Shown in pieces: positions 32,035 through 41,494 of a stretch of DNA of 64,000 bases. Position numbers and translations under genes: made by a program. Source of the DNA: Sphingomonas sp. PP-CC-1A-547 (GTDB taxonomy: Bacteria > Pseudomonadota > Alphaproteobacteria > Sphingomonadales > Sphingomonadaceae); contig NZ_RAPZ01000012.1 in assembly GCF_003610375.1 (NCBI RefSeq), positions 310,001 to 374,000 on the forward strand, written 5' to 3'. The notes under the pieces were generated by a model. The model was not told where the DNA came from. It worked only from the letters and a program-made list of their open reading frames with translations, and made no database searches. Numbering within the stretch: the first letter of the stretch is position 1; every line of letters starts with the position of its first letter.

Positions 32035-34734
32035 TCAAGCCGGTTCGCGGCTTTCATGCCCTACCGGCGCTCGCGAGGAAAGCCGGCTTGCGACTCGCGC
32101 CACCGCTTCTTCGAGCGTGACGCGCGCGATCGGCACGCCCGGCGGGAACGCGCTGAGCAGACGCGAGGGCATCGCGGCCGACAACATCACGAACACGCCG
32201 GAATCGTCTGCGCGGCGAATCAGCCGGCCGAACGCCTGCGCCAGACGCGCGCGGACGAGGCGGTCGTCATAGGCCGAACCGCCGCCCGCGAGCCTGCGCG
32301 CGGCGTGCAGAACGGAAGGTTTCGCCCAGGGTACACCCTCCATTACGACAAGCCGCAGCGATTCGCCGGGGACGTCGACGCCGTCGCGGAGCGCATCGGT
32401 GCCGAGCAGCGACGCGCCCGGATCGTCGCGAAAAATGTCGACCAGCGTGCCGGTGTCGATCGGATCGACGTGCTGCGCGTGAAGCGGCAGGCCTTCGCGG
32501 GCGAGTCGATCGGCGATGCGGCCATGCACGCCACGCAACCGCCGGATCGCAGTGAACAGCCCGAGCGTCCCGCCCCGACTGGCGACGATCAGCTGCGCAT
32601 AGGCGTTGGCAAGCGCGCCGATGTCGCCGCGCTTCACGTCGGTGACGATCAGAACTTCGGCTTGGCGCGTATAATCGAACGGGCTCTTCGCCTCGAACCG
32701 CGCGGCGGGGCGGAGGAGATGCGGCGCGCCGCTCCGAGCTTCGGCCACCTCCCAGTCGCCGCCGCCGGTGAGCGTTGCCGACGTGACGAGCGCACCGTGC
32801 GCGGGCTTCAGGACGATCTCGGCGAACGGCCGAGTCGGGTCGAGCCAGTGGCGGTGGAGACCGATATCGAACTCGCGGCCCTCGATACGGTCGACCGCGA
32901 GCCAGTCGACGAAATCGCCATCCACCGGCCCGCCGACGCGCGCGAGCAGCGACAGCCAAGACGCCACCGTCTCCGCGCGCCAGCCGATCGAGGCAATCGC
33001 GCCTTCGACCCGGGCTCGTGCAGGCGCGTCCATCCAGTCAGGGGCTTCGGCGAGCACGGCTTCAAGCCGGCGGCCGAGCGTGACGAGTGGGCGGACCAGT
33101 CCATCCAGCGCGGCGGCGGCGGGGGCTGCGGCCTCGATCAGCGTGGCGTCGGGTTCGGCGAGTTCGGTCTCCAGGCCGTACCCCGCGTCGCCCGGCTGCT
33201 CGGCCCGCGCGTAGGTGAGGCCACGGACGGCGGCGAGCAACGTCTCGATCGGCCCGAACGGCGCGCCTTCGCCGAGGCGCTGCAGCCAGCCGTCGGACGC
33301 CAGCGCCCCCGCCGCGGTCACCGCATCGCTGATCGCCCTCGCCCCCTGCTCGTCGTAGCTGGCGAGGTCGGAGAGGCGTGCGGCAAGTCCTCGCCTGCGA
33401 CCGCGACCGCTCGATTCGGGGCCGAGGATCCAGCGGCGCAGTTCGATCGTCTCCGCACCGGTCAGCGCGGTCGCGAACATCGAATCGGCCGCGTCGAAGA
33501 TGTGATGGCCCTCGTCGAACACGTAGCGCGTCGGTCGGGTAGCGAGTTCGCGCCCTCTCGCGGCATTGACCATCACCAGTGCGTGGTTGGCGATGACGAT
33601 GTCGGCGTCGGACGACGCGCGGGCAGCGCGCTCGATGAAGCATTTCCGGTAGTGCGGGCAGCCCGCGTACACGCACTCGCCGCGCCGGTCGGTCAGCGCG
33701 GTCGAGCCGTTGCGGCGGAACAGCGTCGGCAGCCAGCCGGGCAGGTCGCCGCCGACCATGTCGCCGTCCGCGCTGTAGGCGGCCCAGCGCGCGACGAGGT
33801 GCGCGAGGATCGCCGCGCGGCCTGCGAACCCGCCTTGCAGCGCGTCCTCCAGGTTCAGCAGGCAGAGGTAATTCTCGCGGCCTTTCCGCGTGACCACCTT
33901 CGCCTTGCGGATCGCCGCGTCGGGGTAAAGGCGAGCGGTTTCCTGCCCAAGCTGGCGTTGCAGCGTCTTGGTATAGGTCGAGATCCATACCGCGCCGCCG
34001 GCCTTTTCCGCCCATAGCGAGGCGGGGGCCAAGTAGCCGAGCGTCTTGCCGATCCCGGTCCCCGCCTCGGCGAGGACGAGGTTCGGCGTGTCGCGCATCG
34101 CTCGCGGGGCGAAGGCGGCGGTGGCGGCGCCGGCATAGGCGCGCTGGCCTGGACGCTCCTCGGCGCCGTGGCCGGTGAGGTCGACGAGTCGCGCCTCAGC
34201 ATCGCCCGGCTCGATCGTGACAGTACGTGGCGCAGGTCGCGGCGCGTGCTCCTCCCATTCGGGGAGCGACGAGAACAGCCAGCGCTCGTTGACGGACGGT
34301 TTCTTCAGCCGCTCGGCGACGACCGGCGCCCAGGGCCAGCGCAGGCGGAACAGCGATTGCGCCGCCGTCCACGCGCCCTCACGCTCGGGCCAGTCGCCAT
34401 CGGTAAGCGCCAGCATCGCCTCGGCCGCGCGGAGGAGGAACGGCGCGACCTCCGCGTCCTCGGTCGGCACGTCGAGGCCGGTGACCCGCGCGATCCCCTT
34501 CGGCGTCGGCACCGCGAACTGCGCGGGGCGGAGGAACGCGTAGAGTTCGAGCAGGTCGAGCCCCGACAGATCGGGATATCCGAGTCGCTGCCCGACCAGC
34601 GGCGCATTGAGCATGATGACCGGCGTATCGGCCGCGATCCGGATCGCCTCGCCCCGCCCGATCGGACGCGCGCCGTCCACATTCGCGATCCAGATGCCGG
34701 CATGGCTGGCGTGGAGGGCAGGATAGCGAAGCAC
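32035..34734 (-). CDS. DinG/XPD-type ATP-dependent DNA helicase
   Basis: An 899-residue superfamily 2 helicase. Walker A is AEAGTGIGKTLGYLAP (222-237). The iron-sulfur cysteines follow in ENYLCLLN and GECVYAGCPHYRKCF. Motif II is VFDEGHHIFDAADS (DEGH in place of DEAH). Motifs V and VI appear as SLLGTDALRDGVDVPGE and RARLAQAFGRLIRR. The first 210 residues resemble a degenerate exonuclease-like domain (LDLLELYAFLRPAQFAVPTP), as in the exonuclease-helicase fusions of this family. DinG unwinds R-loops and G-quadruplexes. A LexA-like site lies 22 bases upstream of the ATG, consistent with SOS control. sixA follows directly. Confidence 0.9.
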   Translation of the reverse strand: MLRYPALHASHAGIWIANVDGARPIGRGEAIRIAADTPVIMLNAPLVGQRLGYPDLSGLDLLELYAFLRPAQFAVPTPKGIARVTGLDVPTEDAEVAPFLLRAAEAMLALTDGDWPEREGAWTAAQSLFRLRWPWAPVVAERLKKPSVNERWLFSSLPEWEEHAPRPAPRTVTIEPGDAEARLVDLTGHGAEERPGQRAYAGAATAAFAPRAMRDTPNLVLAEAGTGIGKTLGYLAPASLWAEKAGGAVWISTYTKTLQRQLGQETARLYPDAAIRKAKVVTRKGRENYLCLLNLEDALQGGFAGRAAILAHLVARWAAYSADGDMVGGDLPGWLPTLFRRNGSTALTDRRGECVYAGCPHYRKCFIERAARASSDADIVIANHALVMVNAARGRELATRPTRYVFDEGHHIFDAADSMFATALTGAETIELRRWILGPESSGRGRRRGLAARLSDLASYDEQGARAISDAVTAAGALASDGWLQRLGEGAPFGPIETLLAAVRGLTYARAEQPGDAGYGLETELAEPDATLIEAAAPAAAALDGLVRPLVTLGRRLEAVLAEAPDWMDAPARARVEGAIASIGWRAETVASWLSLLARVGGPVDGDFVDWLAVDRIEGREFDIGLHRHWLDPTRPFAEIVLKPAHGALVTSATLTGGGDWEVAEARSGAPHLLRPAARFEAKSPFDYTRQAEVLIVTDVKRGDIGALANAYAQLIVASRGGTLGLFTAIRRLRGVHGRIADRLAREGLPLHAQHVDPIDTGTLVDIFRDDPGASLLGTDALRDGVDVPGESLRLVVMEGVPWAKPSVLHAARRLAGGGSAYDDRLVRARLAQAFGRLIRRADDSGVFVMLSAAMPSRLLSAFPPGVPIARVTLEEAVARVASRLSSRAPVGHESREPA

Positions 34735-34755
34735 CGCGCGACCTTGCTGCAGTGA

Positions 34756-34770
34756 GAACGAAAGGGCAAC
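34756..34770 (-). promoter_or_regulatory. Candidate LexA (SOS) box of the DinG-like gene
   Basis: On the minus strand GTTG-CCCTTTC-GTTC, one mismatch from the alphaproteobacterial consensus GTTC-N7-GTTC, 22 bases before the start codon. Confidence 0.45.
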
Positions 34771-34847
34771 CTTTTGTGCCGTGAACTCGCGTATTTGAAG
34801 GTGTCGCCGTTAATAAAGCGCCGCCGCCGATCATCCAAATGCAAACA

Positions 34848-34866
34848 AGGCCACGGACTCCGGCCT
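34848..34866 (-). terminator. Weak terminator-like hairpin
   Basis: AGGCC/GGCCT with an inner GG/CC pair and bulge. On the minus strand it is followed by TTGTTTGCATTTGG. No minus-strand gene ends here. It may be chance, or an early stop for leakage through the divergent region. Confidence 0.25.
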
Positions 34867-34894
34867 GTTACGCAACCGACATGAAGCGCGTGCG

Positions 34895-34923
34895 TTGCGC
34901 CTGTATCGATACCGAACTTTATC
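34895..34923 (+). promoter_or_regulatory. Candidate promoter of the glycine-zipper gene
   Basis: TTGCGC (34895-34900), 17 bases, TTTATC (34918-34923), 31 bases before the ATG. Confidence 0.4.
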
Positions 34924-34954
34924 TACATCATCTACACCAACAGGGACGATCATC

Positions 34955-35260
34955 ATGCGGAAGTTTCTCATGGCGCTGAGCGCGCTCTCGCTCGCAATTC
35001 CCGCGGCTGCCGTGATCCCCACGGGCAAGGCCGAAGCACGCTCGAAGCGCGAATATCGCGGGCATGACCGTCGTTACCGCGCCAAGCGTTGCCGTCATTC
35101 GAGCGGCACCACCGGCCTCGTCGCAGGCGGCGTCGGTGGCGCAGTGCTCGGCAATGCGGTCGGCGGCGGCTTGCTCGGCACGCTGGCCGGCGGTGCAGCG
35201 GGTGCGCTCGGTGGCCGTGCGGTCGACCGGACGATCACCGCGAAGGATCGTTGCCGCTGA
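34955..35260 (+). CDS. Small exported glycine-zipper 2TM protein
   Basis: A 101-residue protein. The N-terminus MRKFLMALSALSLAIPAAA is a signal peptide. It is followed by a very basic stretch (KAEARSKREYRGHDRRYRAKRCR) and a glycine-zipper pair, GLVAGGVGGAVLGNAVGGGL and LGTLAGGAAGALGGRAVD. This matches the 17-kDa-antigen-like glycine-zipper 2TM family of envelope proteins, but there is no lipobox. Function unknown. It stands alone between the divergent helicase and lysK. Confidence 0.82.
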   Translation: MRKFLMALSALSLAIPAAAVIPTGKAEARSKREYRGHDRRYRAKRCRHSSGTTGLVAGGVGGAVLGNAVGGGLLGTLAGGAAGALGGRAVDRTITAKDRCR

Positions 35261-35317
35261 GTCGCGAGCGGCGGTGGGGGTGACGGACACGAATGCACGC
35301 GCTAGTCGCGCTGTATC

Positions 35318-36883
35318 ATGACCGACGAACTCCGCACCGCCGCCCTCGAGTCCAAAGCCTGGCCGTACGAGGAGGCGCGTAAACTCCTCAAGCGGTATCC
35401 GAACGGCAAGTCGGGCGATCCGGTGCTGTTCGAGACGGGCTATGGACCGTCGGGCCTGCCGCATATCGGCACGTTCAACGAAGTGTTGCGCACGACGATG
35501 GTGCGCAACGCTTTTCATGCGCTGAGCGATACGCCGACGCGGTTGATCGCCTTCTCGGACGATATGGACGGTCTCCGGAAAGTCCCGGACAACGTCCCCA
35601 ACGGCGACATGCTGCGCGAGCATCTTGGCAAGCCGCTGACGCAGATCCCCGATCCGTTCGGCACGCATTCGAGCTTTGCCGCGCATAACAACGCGATTCT
35701 CCGCGAATTCCTCGACCGCTACGGCTTCGACTACGAGTTCGCTTCGTCGACCGAATATTACACGGGCGGCCGCTTCGACGAGGCGCTGAAGGGTGTGCTT
35801 CGTCACTTCCAGGGCATTCAGGACGTAATGCTGCCGACGCTGCGGGCCGAGCGTCGTGCCACCTATTCGCCGGTGCTGCCGATCTCGCCGACCAGTGGCA
35901 TCGTGCTACAGGTGCCGATCGAGGTGATCGATGCGGAGACGGGCCTGATCGCGTTCGAAGACGAAGGCCAGCGGATCGAGCAGGGCGTGCTGGGCGGCAA
36001 GGCCAAGCTCCAGTGGAAGGTCGACTGGGCGATGCGCTGGGTCGCGCTCGGCGTCGATTACGAGATGGCGGGCAAGGACCTGATCGATTCGGTCACCCAG
36101 TCGTCGAAGATCGCACGCGTGCTCGGCGGGCGCCCGCCCGAGGGCTTCAACTACGAGATGTTCCTCGACGAGAATGGCGAGAAGATCTCGAAGTCGAAGG
36201 GCAATGGGCTGAGCCTCGAGCAGTGGCTGACCTACGGCCCCGAGGAATCGCTGGCGTTCTACGCGTATCGCGAGCCCAAGAAGGCGAAGTCGCTGCACAT
36301 GGGAGTGATCCCGCGCGCTGTGGACGAATATTGGCAGTTCCGCGGCAATTACGCGGGCCAGGACCTGAAGCAGCAGCTCGGCAATCCGGTCCATCACATC
36401 CACGACGGCAAGCTGCCGACTGGCGAGCTGCCGGTGACGTTCGGGCTGTTGCTCAATCTCGTCGGGGTGATGGGCGATGCGAGCAAGGAGCAGGTCTGGG
36501 GCTATCTGGCGAACTATGTGCCCGATGCGTCCGCGACCAAGTATCCCGAGCTCGACCGGCTGATCGGCTATGCGCTGGCCTATAGCCGCGATTTCGTCGC
36601 GCCGACGCTGAAGCGCCGCGCGCCCGAGGGTGTCGAGGTCGCGGCGCTGGAACGGCTGGACGCGGAACTCGCCGCGCTGCCGGCGGAGGCGAGCGCGGAG
36701 GACATCCAGAACATCGTCTACGAGATCGGCAAGACCGGTGGGTTCGAGAACCTGCGCGACTGGTTCAAGGGGTTGTACGAGACGTTGCTCGGCTCGGAGC
36801 AGGGTCCGCGGATGGGGAGCTTCATCGCGCTGTACGGCGTGGCGAACTCGCGGAAGCTGATCGCGGAAGCGCTCGCCCGGTAA
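35318..36883 (+). CDS. lysK: Lysyl-tRNA synthetase, class I
   Basis: Charges tRNA-Lys. The 521-residue protein has the class I signatures: [13 protein letters not shown] (HIGH equivalent) in the first 55 residues and [13 protein letters not shown] (KMSKS). It is not related to the class II LysRS of most bacteria. Class I enzymes are typical of archaea and are the known form in alphaproteobacteria and spirochaetes. A C-terminal helix-rich domain ([20 protein letters not shown]) completes it. A full set of motifs suggests it is the functional housekeeping enzyme. Confidence 0.95.
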   Translation: MTDELRTAALESKAWPYEEARKLLKRYPNGKSGDPVLFETGYGPSGLPHIGTFNEVLRTTMVRNAFHALSDTPTRLIAFSDDMDGLRKVPDNVPNGDMLREHLGKPLTQIPDPFGTHSSFAAHNNAILREFLDRYGFDYEFASSTEYYTGGRFDEALKGVLRHFQGIQDVMLPTLRAERRATYSPVLPISPTSGIVLQVPIEVIDAETGLIAFEDEGQRIEQGVLGGKAKLQWKVDWAMRWVALGVDYEMAGKDLIDSVTQSSKIARVLGGRPPEGFNYEMFLDENGEKISKSKGNGLSLEQWLTYGPEESLAFYAYREPKKAKSLHMGVIPRAVDEYWQFRGNYAGQDLKQQLGNPVHHIHDGKLPTGELPVTFGLLLNLVGVMGDASKEQVWGYLANYVPDASATKYPELDRLIGYALAYSRDFVAPTLKRRAPEGVEVAALERLDAELAALPAEASAEDIQNIVYEIGKTGGFENLRDWFKGLYETLLGSEQGPRMGSFIALYGVANSRKLIAEALAR

Positions 36884-36904
36884 GACGACGCGTTCGAAGA
36901 AGTA

Positions 36905-37010
36905 CCACCCCGGCGGAGGCCGGGGCCCAGTTGGGGGACGTTCATAACTGGACGCAGAGCGCCGTTACCACGACCTTTTCAACTGGGCCCCGGCCTTCGC
37001 CGGGGTGGTG
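36905..37010. repeat. Inverted repeat, family B, copy 3
   Basis: The same arms as at 21007 and 31291. The centre shares gccgttaccacgac with copy 2. It fills the gap between lysK and the 2'-5' RNA ligase gene, which run in the same direction. Confidence 0.8.
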
Positions 37011-37100
37011 GTTTCAGGTTGGCCGAGCGGCCGTATCGCCTCGACAGCTTAACGAGAACATATTAGCAACAGGTCCGCCTCCCCCGATCCGGAAACCGGC

Positions 37101-37658
37101 ATGTTTCATCGACCACTCGCGCGTCATCGCCTATTCTTCGCGCTCCGCCCGCCACTCCCACTAGCGCGCCAGATTACCGCCGCAGCGTCATGGTTCGAGA
37201 CCGACAGCGACAAGCTGCGCCCCGAGCATCTGCACGTCACGATCGATATTCTCGACGACCAGGACCGCGTGTCGACGGCGTTGGAGCGCGACCTGAAGGC
37301 GATCGGCGATGCGGTCGAGGCGGTGCCGTTCGCGATCGAGTTCGATACCGTGATCGGCAGCGATCGATCCATTGCTCTGCGGCCGCGCCGCAAAAATGCA
37401 TCCTTCGCCGCCTTGTACCAGCGGATCGCCGTAGCGCGTGAGGCGGCGGGGCTACGCGCCCGCGCTGGCTTTCGCTCGAGTGCTCACATGACGCTCGGCT
37501 ACCGCGACGGCGCGCCGTTCACGCAAGACATCGCGCCGATCGGCTGGACGGCGGATGCGTTCGTACTGGTCCACAGCCATGTAGGGCGAACGCGACACGA
37601 CGTGCTCGGCCGCTGGCTGCTCAGCGGCGACGACGATCGACAACTGGCGCTGTTCTGA
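37101..37658 (+). CDS. thpR: 2'-5' RNA ligase family protein (ThpR)
   Basis: A 2H phosphoesterase superfamily member, 185 residues. The two HxT motifs that form the active site are visible as EHLHVTIDIL and SSAHMTLGYR. Relatives act as RNA 2',3'-cyclic phosphodiesterases and can ligate tRNA halves in vitro. The start RLFFALRPPLPLARQI after a short basic leader is typical. The biological substrate is unknown. Confidence 0.9.
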   Translation: MFHRPLARHRLFFALRPPLPLARQITAAASWFETDSDKLRPEHLHVTIDILDDQDRVSTALERDLKAIGDAVEAVPFAIEFDTVIGSDRSIALRPRRKNASFAALYQRIAVAREAAGLRARAGFRSSAHMTLGYRDGAPFTQDIAPIGWTADAFVLVHSHVGRTRHDVLGRWLLSGDDDRQLALF

Positions 37659-37749
37659 GCCTTCGAATTTGCCGAACGCGCGAGATCCCGTAGGACCCAG
37701 GACGCGATCGGTTGGTTCTGCCCTCGTGACCGCGCACCAAGGAGCGAAC

Positions 37750-38754
37750 ATGCGGCTGTTTTTCGACGACGCCCAGCGGACCCATGCACCAGCGTGGGAA
37801 CTGCATAACGGCGCGTTCACGGCTTATGCGGAGACGCCTGCGCGCGTCGATGCGATCCTGCGCGCGCTCGGTCCGGTCCAGGCGCCAGAGGATCGCGGCG
37901 AGGCGCCGATTCTGGCTATCCATCCCGCGCCGTACCTTACCTTTCTAAAGGATGCCGCGCGACTGTGGCGCGAAGCCGGTCGCGAAGGCGATGCGATCCC
38001 CTACACCTTCCCGATCCGCGGCCGCCGTCCGCTCGATCTCACCCGGATCGACGCGCTGATCGGCGCGCACAGCTTCGATGCGACCACGCCGATCACCCCC
38101 GAGACCTGGGCCGCCTCCTATGGTAGCGCGCAGTCCGCGCTCGCCGCGACGCACGCCGTCCTCGACGGCGACCGTGCCGCGTTTGCGCTGTGCCGCCCGC
38201 CCGGCCACCATGCCGGCGCAGACTATTGCGGCGGATATTGCCACCTCAACACCGCCGCGATCGCCGCGCAGGCCGCGCGCGACTCCGGCGTCGCACGCGT
38301 CGCCATCCTCGACATCGACTATCACCACGGCAACGGCACGCAGGACATATTCTACACGAGAGGCGACGTGTTCTACGCCTCGGTCCACGCCGATCCCAAG
38401 ACCGATTACCCATTCTACTGGGGCCATGCCGATGAGATTGGCGAAGGCGAAGGGCTCGGCACAACGCTGAACCTCCCCCTCCCCCACGGCACGCAGATCG
38501 ATGCATTTCGGGCCGCGCAAACGGCCGCGCTCGACGCGATCGCCGCGTTCGAACCGGGCCTGCTCGTCGTCAGCTTCGGCGCGGACACGTGGGAGGGCGA
38601 TCCGATCTCGCACTTCAAGTTGACCACGCCAGATTACGCGGTCCTCGCGCGCGATATCGCGGCACGCAACTGGCCGACCGTCATCGTCATGGAAGGGGGC
38701 TACGCGGTCGACGCGCTGGGCCACAATGTCGCGAGCTTCCTCGATGGGTTCTGA
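37750..38754 (+). CDS. Histone deacetylase-family / acetylpolyamine amidohydrolase
   Basis: A zinc-dependent deacetylase, 334 residues. Catalytic stretches are CRPPGHHAGADYCGGYC (tandem His), ILDIDYHHGNGTQDIFY (Asp/His zinc ligands), SFGADTWEGDPI (second Asp ligand) and VIVMEGGYAVDAL. The N-terminal LFFDDAQRTHAPAWELHNGA is typical of acetylpolyamine amidohydrolases, which deacetylate small polyamines rather than histones. ATG 37750 has GGAGCGA upstream; the frame open from 37669 has no family similarity before it. It overlaps the next gene by 11 bases. Confidence 0.9.
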   Translation: MRLFFDDAQRTHAPAWELHNGAFTAYAETPARVDAILRALGPVQAPEDRGEAPILAIHPAPYLTFLKDAARLWREAGREGDAIPYTFPIRGRRPLDLTRIDALIGAHSFDATTPITPETWAASYGSAQSALAATHAVLDGDRAAFALCRPPGHHAGADYCGGYCHLNTAAIAAQAARDSGVARVAILDIDYHHGNGTQDIFYTRGDVFYASVHADPKTDYPFYWGHADEIGEGEGLGTTLNLPLPHGTQIDAFRAAQTAALDAIAAFEPGLLVVSFGADTWEGDPISHFKLTTPDYAVLARDIAARNWPTVIVMEGGYAVDALGHNVASFLDGF

Positions 38755-39991
38755 CGCGCGTATCGCGATCGGCACGCCCGCCTATCGTCGGCTGACGCTG
38801 GCGATGCTGTTCGCGGGGTTCTCGACCTTCTCGTTGTTGTACTCGGTGCAGCCGTTGCTGCCGCTGTTCGCTGCCCAATTCGGGCTGACCGCGGAGGGCG
38901 CGTCGCTGGCGGTGTCGCTGGCGACGGGTCCGCTCGCGATCGGCATATTGTTCGCGGGGTTCGTGTCGGACCGCGTCGGGCGGCGGCCGCTAATGATCGT
39001 GGCAATGTTTGCAGCCGGTGCGCTGACGCTGGCAGCGGCGGTCGTGCCGGGTTGGAGCGGATTGCTCGTGTTGCGGTTCCTGACCGGCGTCGCGCTTGCG
39101 GGCGTGCCGGCGGTGGCGATGGCCTATGTCGCGGAGGAGGTCGACGCCGGCTCGGTCGGGGCGGCGATGGGGCTGTATATCGCGGGCAGCGCGCTCGGCG
39201 GGATGGCGGGGCGACTGGTCGTGAGCGTCGTCGCCGATCTCGAAGGCTGGCGCTGGGCGCTCGCGGCAGTCGGCGTCGCTGGCCTCGCAATGGCGGAGGC
39301 ATTCCGCCGGCTCGCACCGCTCTCGCGCAATTTCACGCCGAGCGTGGGACGTCCCGGCGCGTTGCTGCGGAGTGCCGGATCGCTGTTCACCGATCGCGCG
39401 ATGCCGCTGCTGTATCTCGAGGCGTTCCTGTTGATGGGCGTGTTCGTCACGATCTACAATTATGCGGGGTTCCGGTTGATGCGTCCGCCTTACGGCCTCA
39501 GCCAGGCGGCGGTCGGCGGGGTCTTCCTGCTGTATGTGCTCGGATCGGTGAGTTCGGCGAAGTTCGGCACGCTGGCGGGACGGCTCGGGCGGCGGAAGGT
39601 GTTCTGGATACCGGTCGTGTTGCTGATCGCCGGTGTCGCGTTGACCGCGATGACGCCGCTGGTGCTGGTGATCGCGGGGATCGCGGTGGTGACGATCGGC
39701 TTCTTCGGCGCCCATTCGATCGCGAGCGCCTGGGTCGGGCGGCGGGCCCAGGTTGCAGGCGGCGGCGGCTCGCGCGGGCAAGCGGCGGCGTTCTACCTGT
39801 TCTTCTACTATATGGGGTCGAGCGTGCTGGGATCGGCCGGCGGGTTTGCGTGGACGCATGCCGGATGGCCGGGGGTCACGGCGTTCTGCCTTTTGCTCGG
39901 CGTGGCGGCGCTGGTGATCGGGCTGGTGTTGCGCACGGTGCCCCCACTGATGGTGGAGCCGCCGATGCCGCAGCGGATGCCGGATCCTTGA
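38744..39991 (+). CDS. MFS transporter, YnfM-like
   Basis: A 12-helix transporter of 415 residues. The loop motif FVSDRVGRRPLMIVAMF (MFS motif A) lies in the first third. LRFLTGVALAGVPAVAMAYVAEEV is the usual motif B region, and a repeat of the loop motif (TLAGRLGRRKVFWIP) occurs in the second half. It overlaps the deacetylase gene by 11 bases, so the two are co-translated. If the deacetylase acts on an acetylated polyamine, this may carry it or its product, which is inference. Confidence 0.85.
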   Translation: MGSDARIAIGTPAYRRLTLAMLFAGFSTFSLLYSVQPLLPLFAAQFGLTAEGASLAVSLATGPLAIGILFAGFVSDRVGRRPLMIVAMFAAGALTLAAAVVPGWSGLLVLRFLTGVALAGVPAVAMAYVAEEVDAGSVGAAMGLYIAGSALGGMAGRLVVSVVADLEGWRWALAAVGVAGLAMAEAFRRLAPLSRNFTPSVGRPGALLRSAGSLFTDRAMPLLYLEAFLLMGVFVTIYNYAGFRLMRPPYGLSQAAVGGVFLLYVLGSVSSAKFGTLAGRLGRRKVFWIPVVLLIAGVALTAMTPLVLVIAGIAVVTIGFFGAHSIASAWVGRRAQVAGGGGSRGQAAAFYLFFYYMGSSVLGSAGGFAWTHAGWPGVTAFCLLLGVAALVIGLVLRTVPPLMVEPPMPQRMPDP

Positions 39992-40001
39992 AGGGCGAAT
40001 T

Positions 40002-40113
40002 CTCCCCTCCCTGGAAAGGGAGGGGCTGGGGGTGGATTGGCGAGTGTGAGTCATCAGCCCTGGTATTCGAGGAACCAGACCCACCCCCGCCCCCTCCCTT
40101 CCAGGGAGGGGAG
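40002..40113. repeat. Long inverted repeat, GC-rich
   Basis: ctcccctccctggaaaggga (40003 on) mirrors tcccttccagggaggggag (ending near 40113), with inner arms ggggctgggggtgg and ccacccccgcccc. It separates convergent MFS and dipeptidase genes and may stop transcription both ways. Confidence 0.8.
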
Positions 40114-40155
40114 AAGAAGTCCGGCTTTGCGCCGACTTGGGAACGGGAACCTGCT

Positions 40156-41400
40156 CTACCGAGACGCCACGTCGGTCGCGTCGATGGGCGGCATACCCGC
40201 CATGCTCTTCGCGACCGCTTCGACCCGCTCCATGACGCGCAAGACGTTGCCGCCCGACAGCTTCGCCAAGTCGCCATCGCTCCACCCCCGCCGCGCCAGT
40301 TCGGCGAACAGCAGCGGATAGCCGTCGACGCCCTTCAAGCCGATCGGCCCGGTCCCCTGGATCCCGTCGAAATCTCCGCCGATCCCGACATGATCGTGAC
40401 CAGCGATCTTCGCGATATGCTCGACATGATCTGCGACCGTCGCGGCGGTGACCTGCGGTTCCGGATGCGCCGCGTCCCACGCCACCAGCGGCGCAGGCGA
40501 TTTGGCGCCATAGACGTTCGCCGGAACGCCGACCGACTTCGCATAGGCCGAGCGCGCGATGTCCCAGGCACGCCACTCGGCCGACAGGAACGACGGGTAG
40601 AAGTTCACCATCACCACGCCGCCGTTCGCGCCGATCGCGCGGAGCAGGTCGTCGGGGATATTCCGCGGCGCATCGGCGATCGCGCGTGCGCTGGAATGCG
40701 AGGCGATCACCGGCGCCTTGCTCGCCACCAAAGCCGCCGCCATCGTCGCGTCGGACACGTGCGACACGTCGACAATCATCCCGATCCGGTTTATCTCCGC
40801 GACCACCTGCCGCCCGAAGTCGCTCAGTCCGTTCGCACGTGGCGCGTCGGTCGAGCTGTCCGCCCAGTTCAGGCTCTTGCCGTGCGTCAGCGTCATATAG
40901 GCGACGCCGAGCGCGCGATATTGGCGCAGCACCGACAGCCGCCCATCGATCTGGTGCCCGCCCTCGACGCCGATGAGCGAGGCGATCCGCCCACCCTTCT
41001 CGATCCGCCGGATGTCCGCGGCAGTGGTGGCGAGTTCGAACGTCCCTGGGTTCGCCGCGACGAAGCGGCGGACGATGTCGATTTCCTCCAGCGTCATTTC
41101 GACCGCGTGCGGCGCGTCGGCGGGGATGTAGACCGACCAGAACTGGCCGCCGACATGACCTTTGCGCAGGCGGGGAATGTCCGTCTGGAGCGGGTTCGGC
41201 AGCCGCGCGGTGTCGGCAGAGAGATCGACCGACTCGACCTTGGCGTCGTGCAGATCGCGGATTTCCCAGGCGAGGTCGTTATGCCCGTCGATCACCGGAC
41301 TACGCTCCAGCACGCGTTCGACGCGTCGCGATAGGGCAGCGTCGGGGCTCGCCTGCGCGGCCAGCAGCAGGAATGCGGCGATCATGTCTTGGTCCCCCAT
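40156..41400 (-). CDS. Membrane (renal-type) dipeptidase, M19 family
   Basis: A zinc peptidase of the amidohydrolase fold that cleaves dipeptides, including some with D-residues. The signal peptide MIAAFLLLAAQAS (start at 41385) or the six-residue longer MGDQD version (41400) sends it to the periplasm. Zinc-binding stretches are VIDGHNDLAWEIRD (HxD), LIGVEGGHQIDG (bridging Glu), VIASHSSARAIAD and HVGIGGDFDGIQG. The length fits. The frame is open to 41568, but the extra residues have no family similarity. Confidence 0.9.
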   Translation of the reverse strand: MGDQDMIAAFLLLAAQASPDAALSRRVERVLERSPVIDGHNDLAWEIRDLHDAKVESVDLSADTARLPNPLQTDIPRLRKGHVGGQFWSVYIPADAPHAVEMTLEEIDIVRRFVAANPGTFELATTAADIRRIEKGGRIASLIGVEGGHQIDGRLSVLRQYRALGVAYMTLTHGKSLNWADSSTDAPRANGLSDFGRQVVAEINRIGMIVDVSHVSDATMAAALVASKAPVIASHSSARAIADAPRNIPDDLLRAIGANGGVVMVNFYPSFLSAEWRAWDIARSAYAKSVGVPANVYGAKSPAPLVAWDAAHPEPQVTAATVADHVEHIAKIAGHDHVGIGGDFDGIQGTGPIGLKGVDGYPLLFAELARRGWSDGDLAKLSGGNVLRVMERVEAVAKSMAGMPPIDATDVASR

Positions 41401-41494
41401 GGCGTCCACTCCATCCTGAAGGAGGTGTTCGCGCGCGACAAGCCGGGTAAGGCGCTCGCCGAACGTGAGAAGAGGGTCGGAATTGTACACGGGA

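Noticed and set aside
34848-34866. A second orphan terminator implying another small RNA
   Set aside because: The stem is short with a bulge and the U-run is interrupted; listed only as a weak hairpin.
38990-40576. A 528-codon open frame on the minus strand
   Set aside because: Antisense to the MFS transporter and running through a repeat into the dipeptidase in another frame; arginine/histidine-rich low-complexity product.
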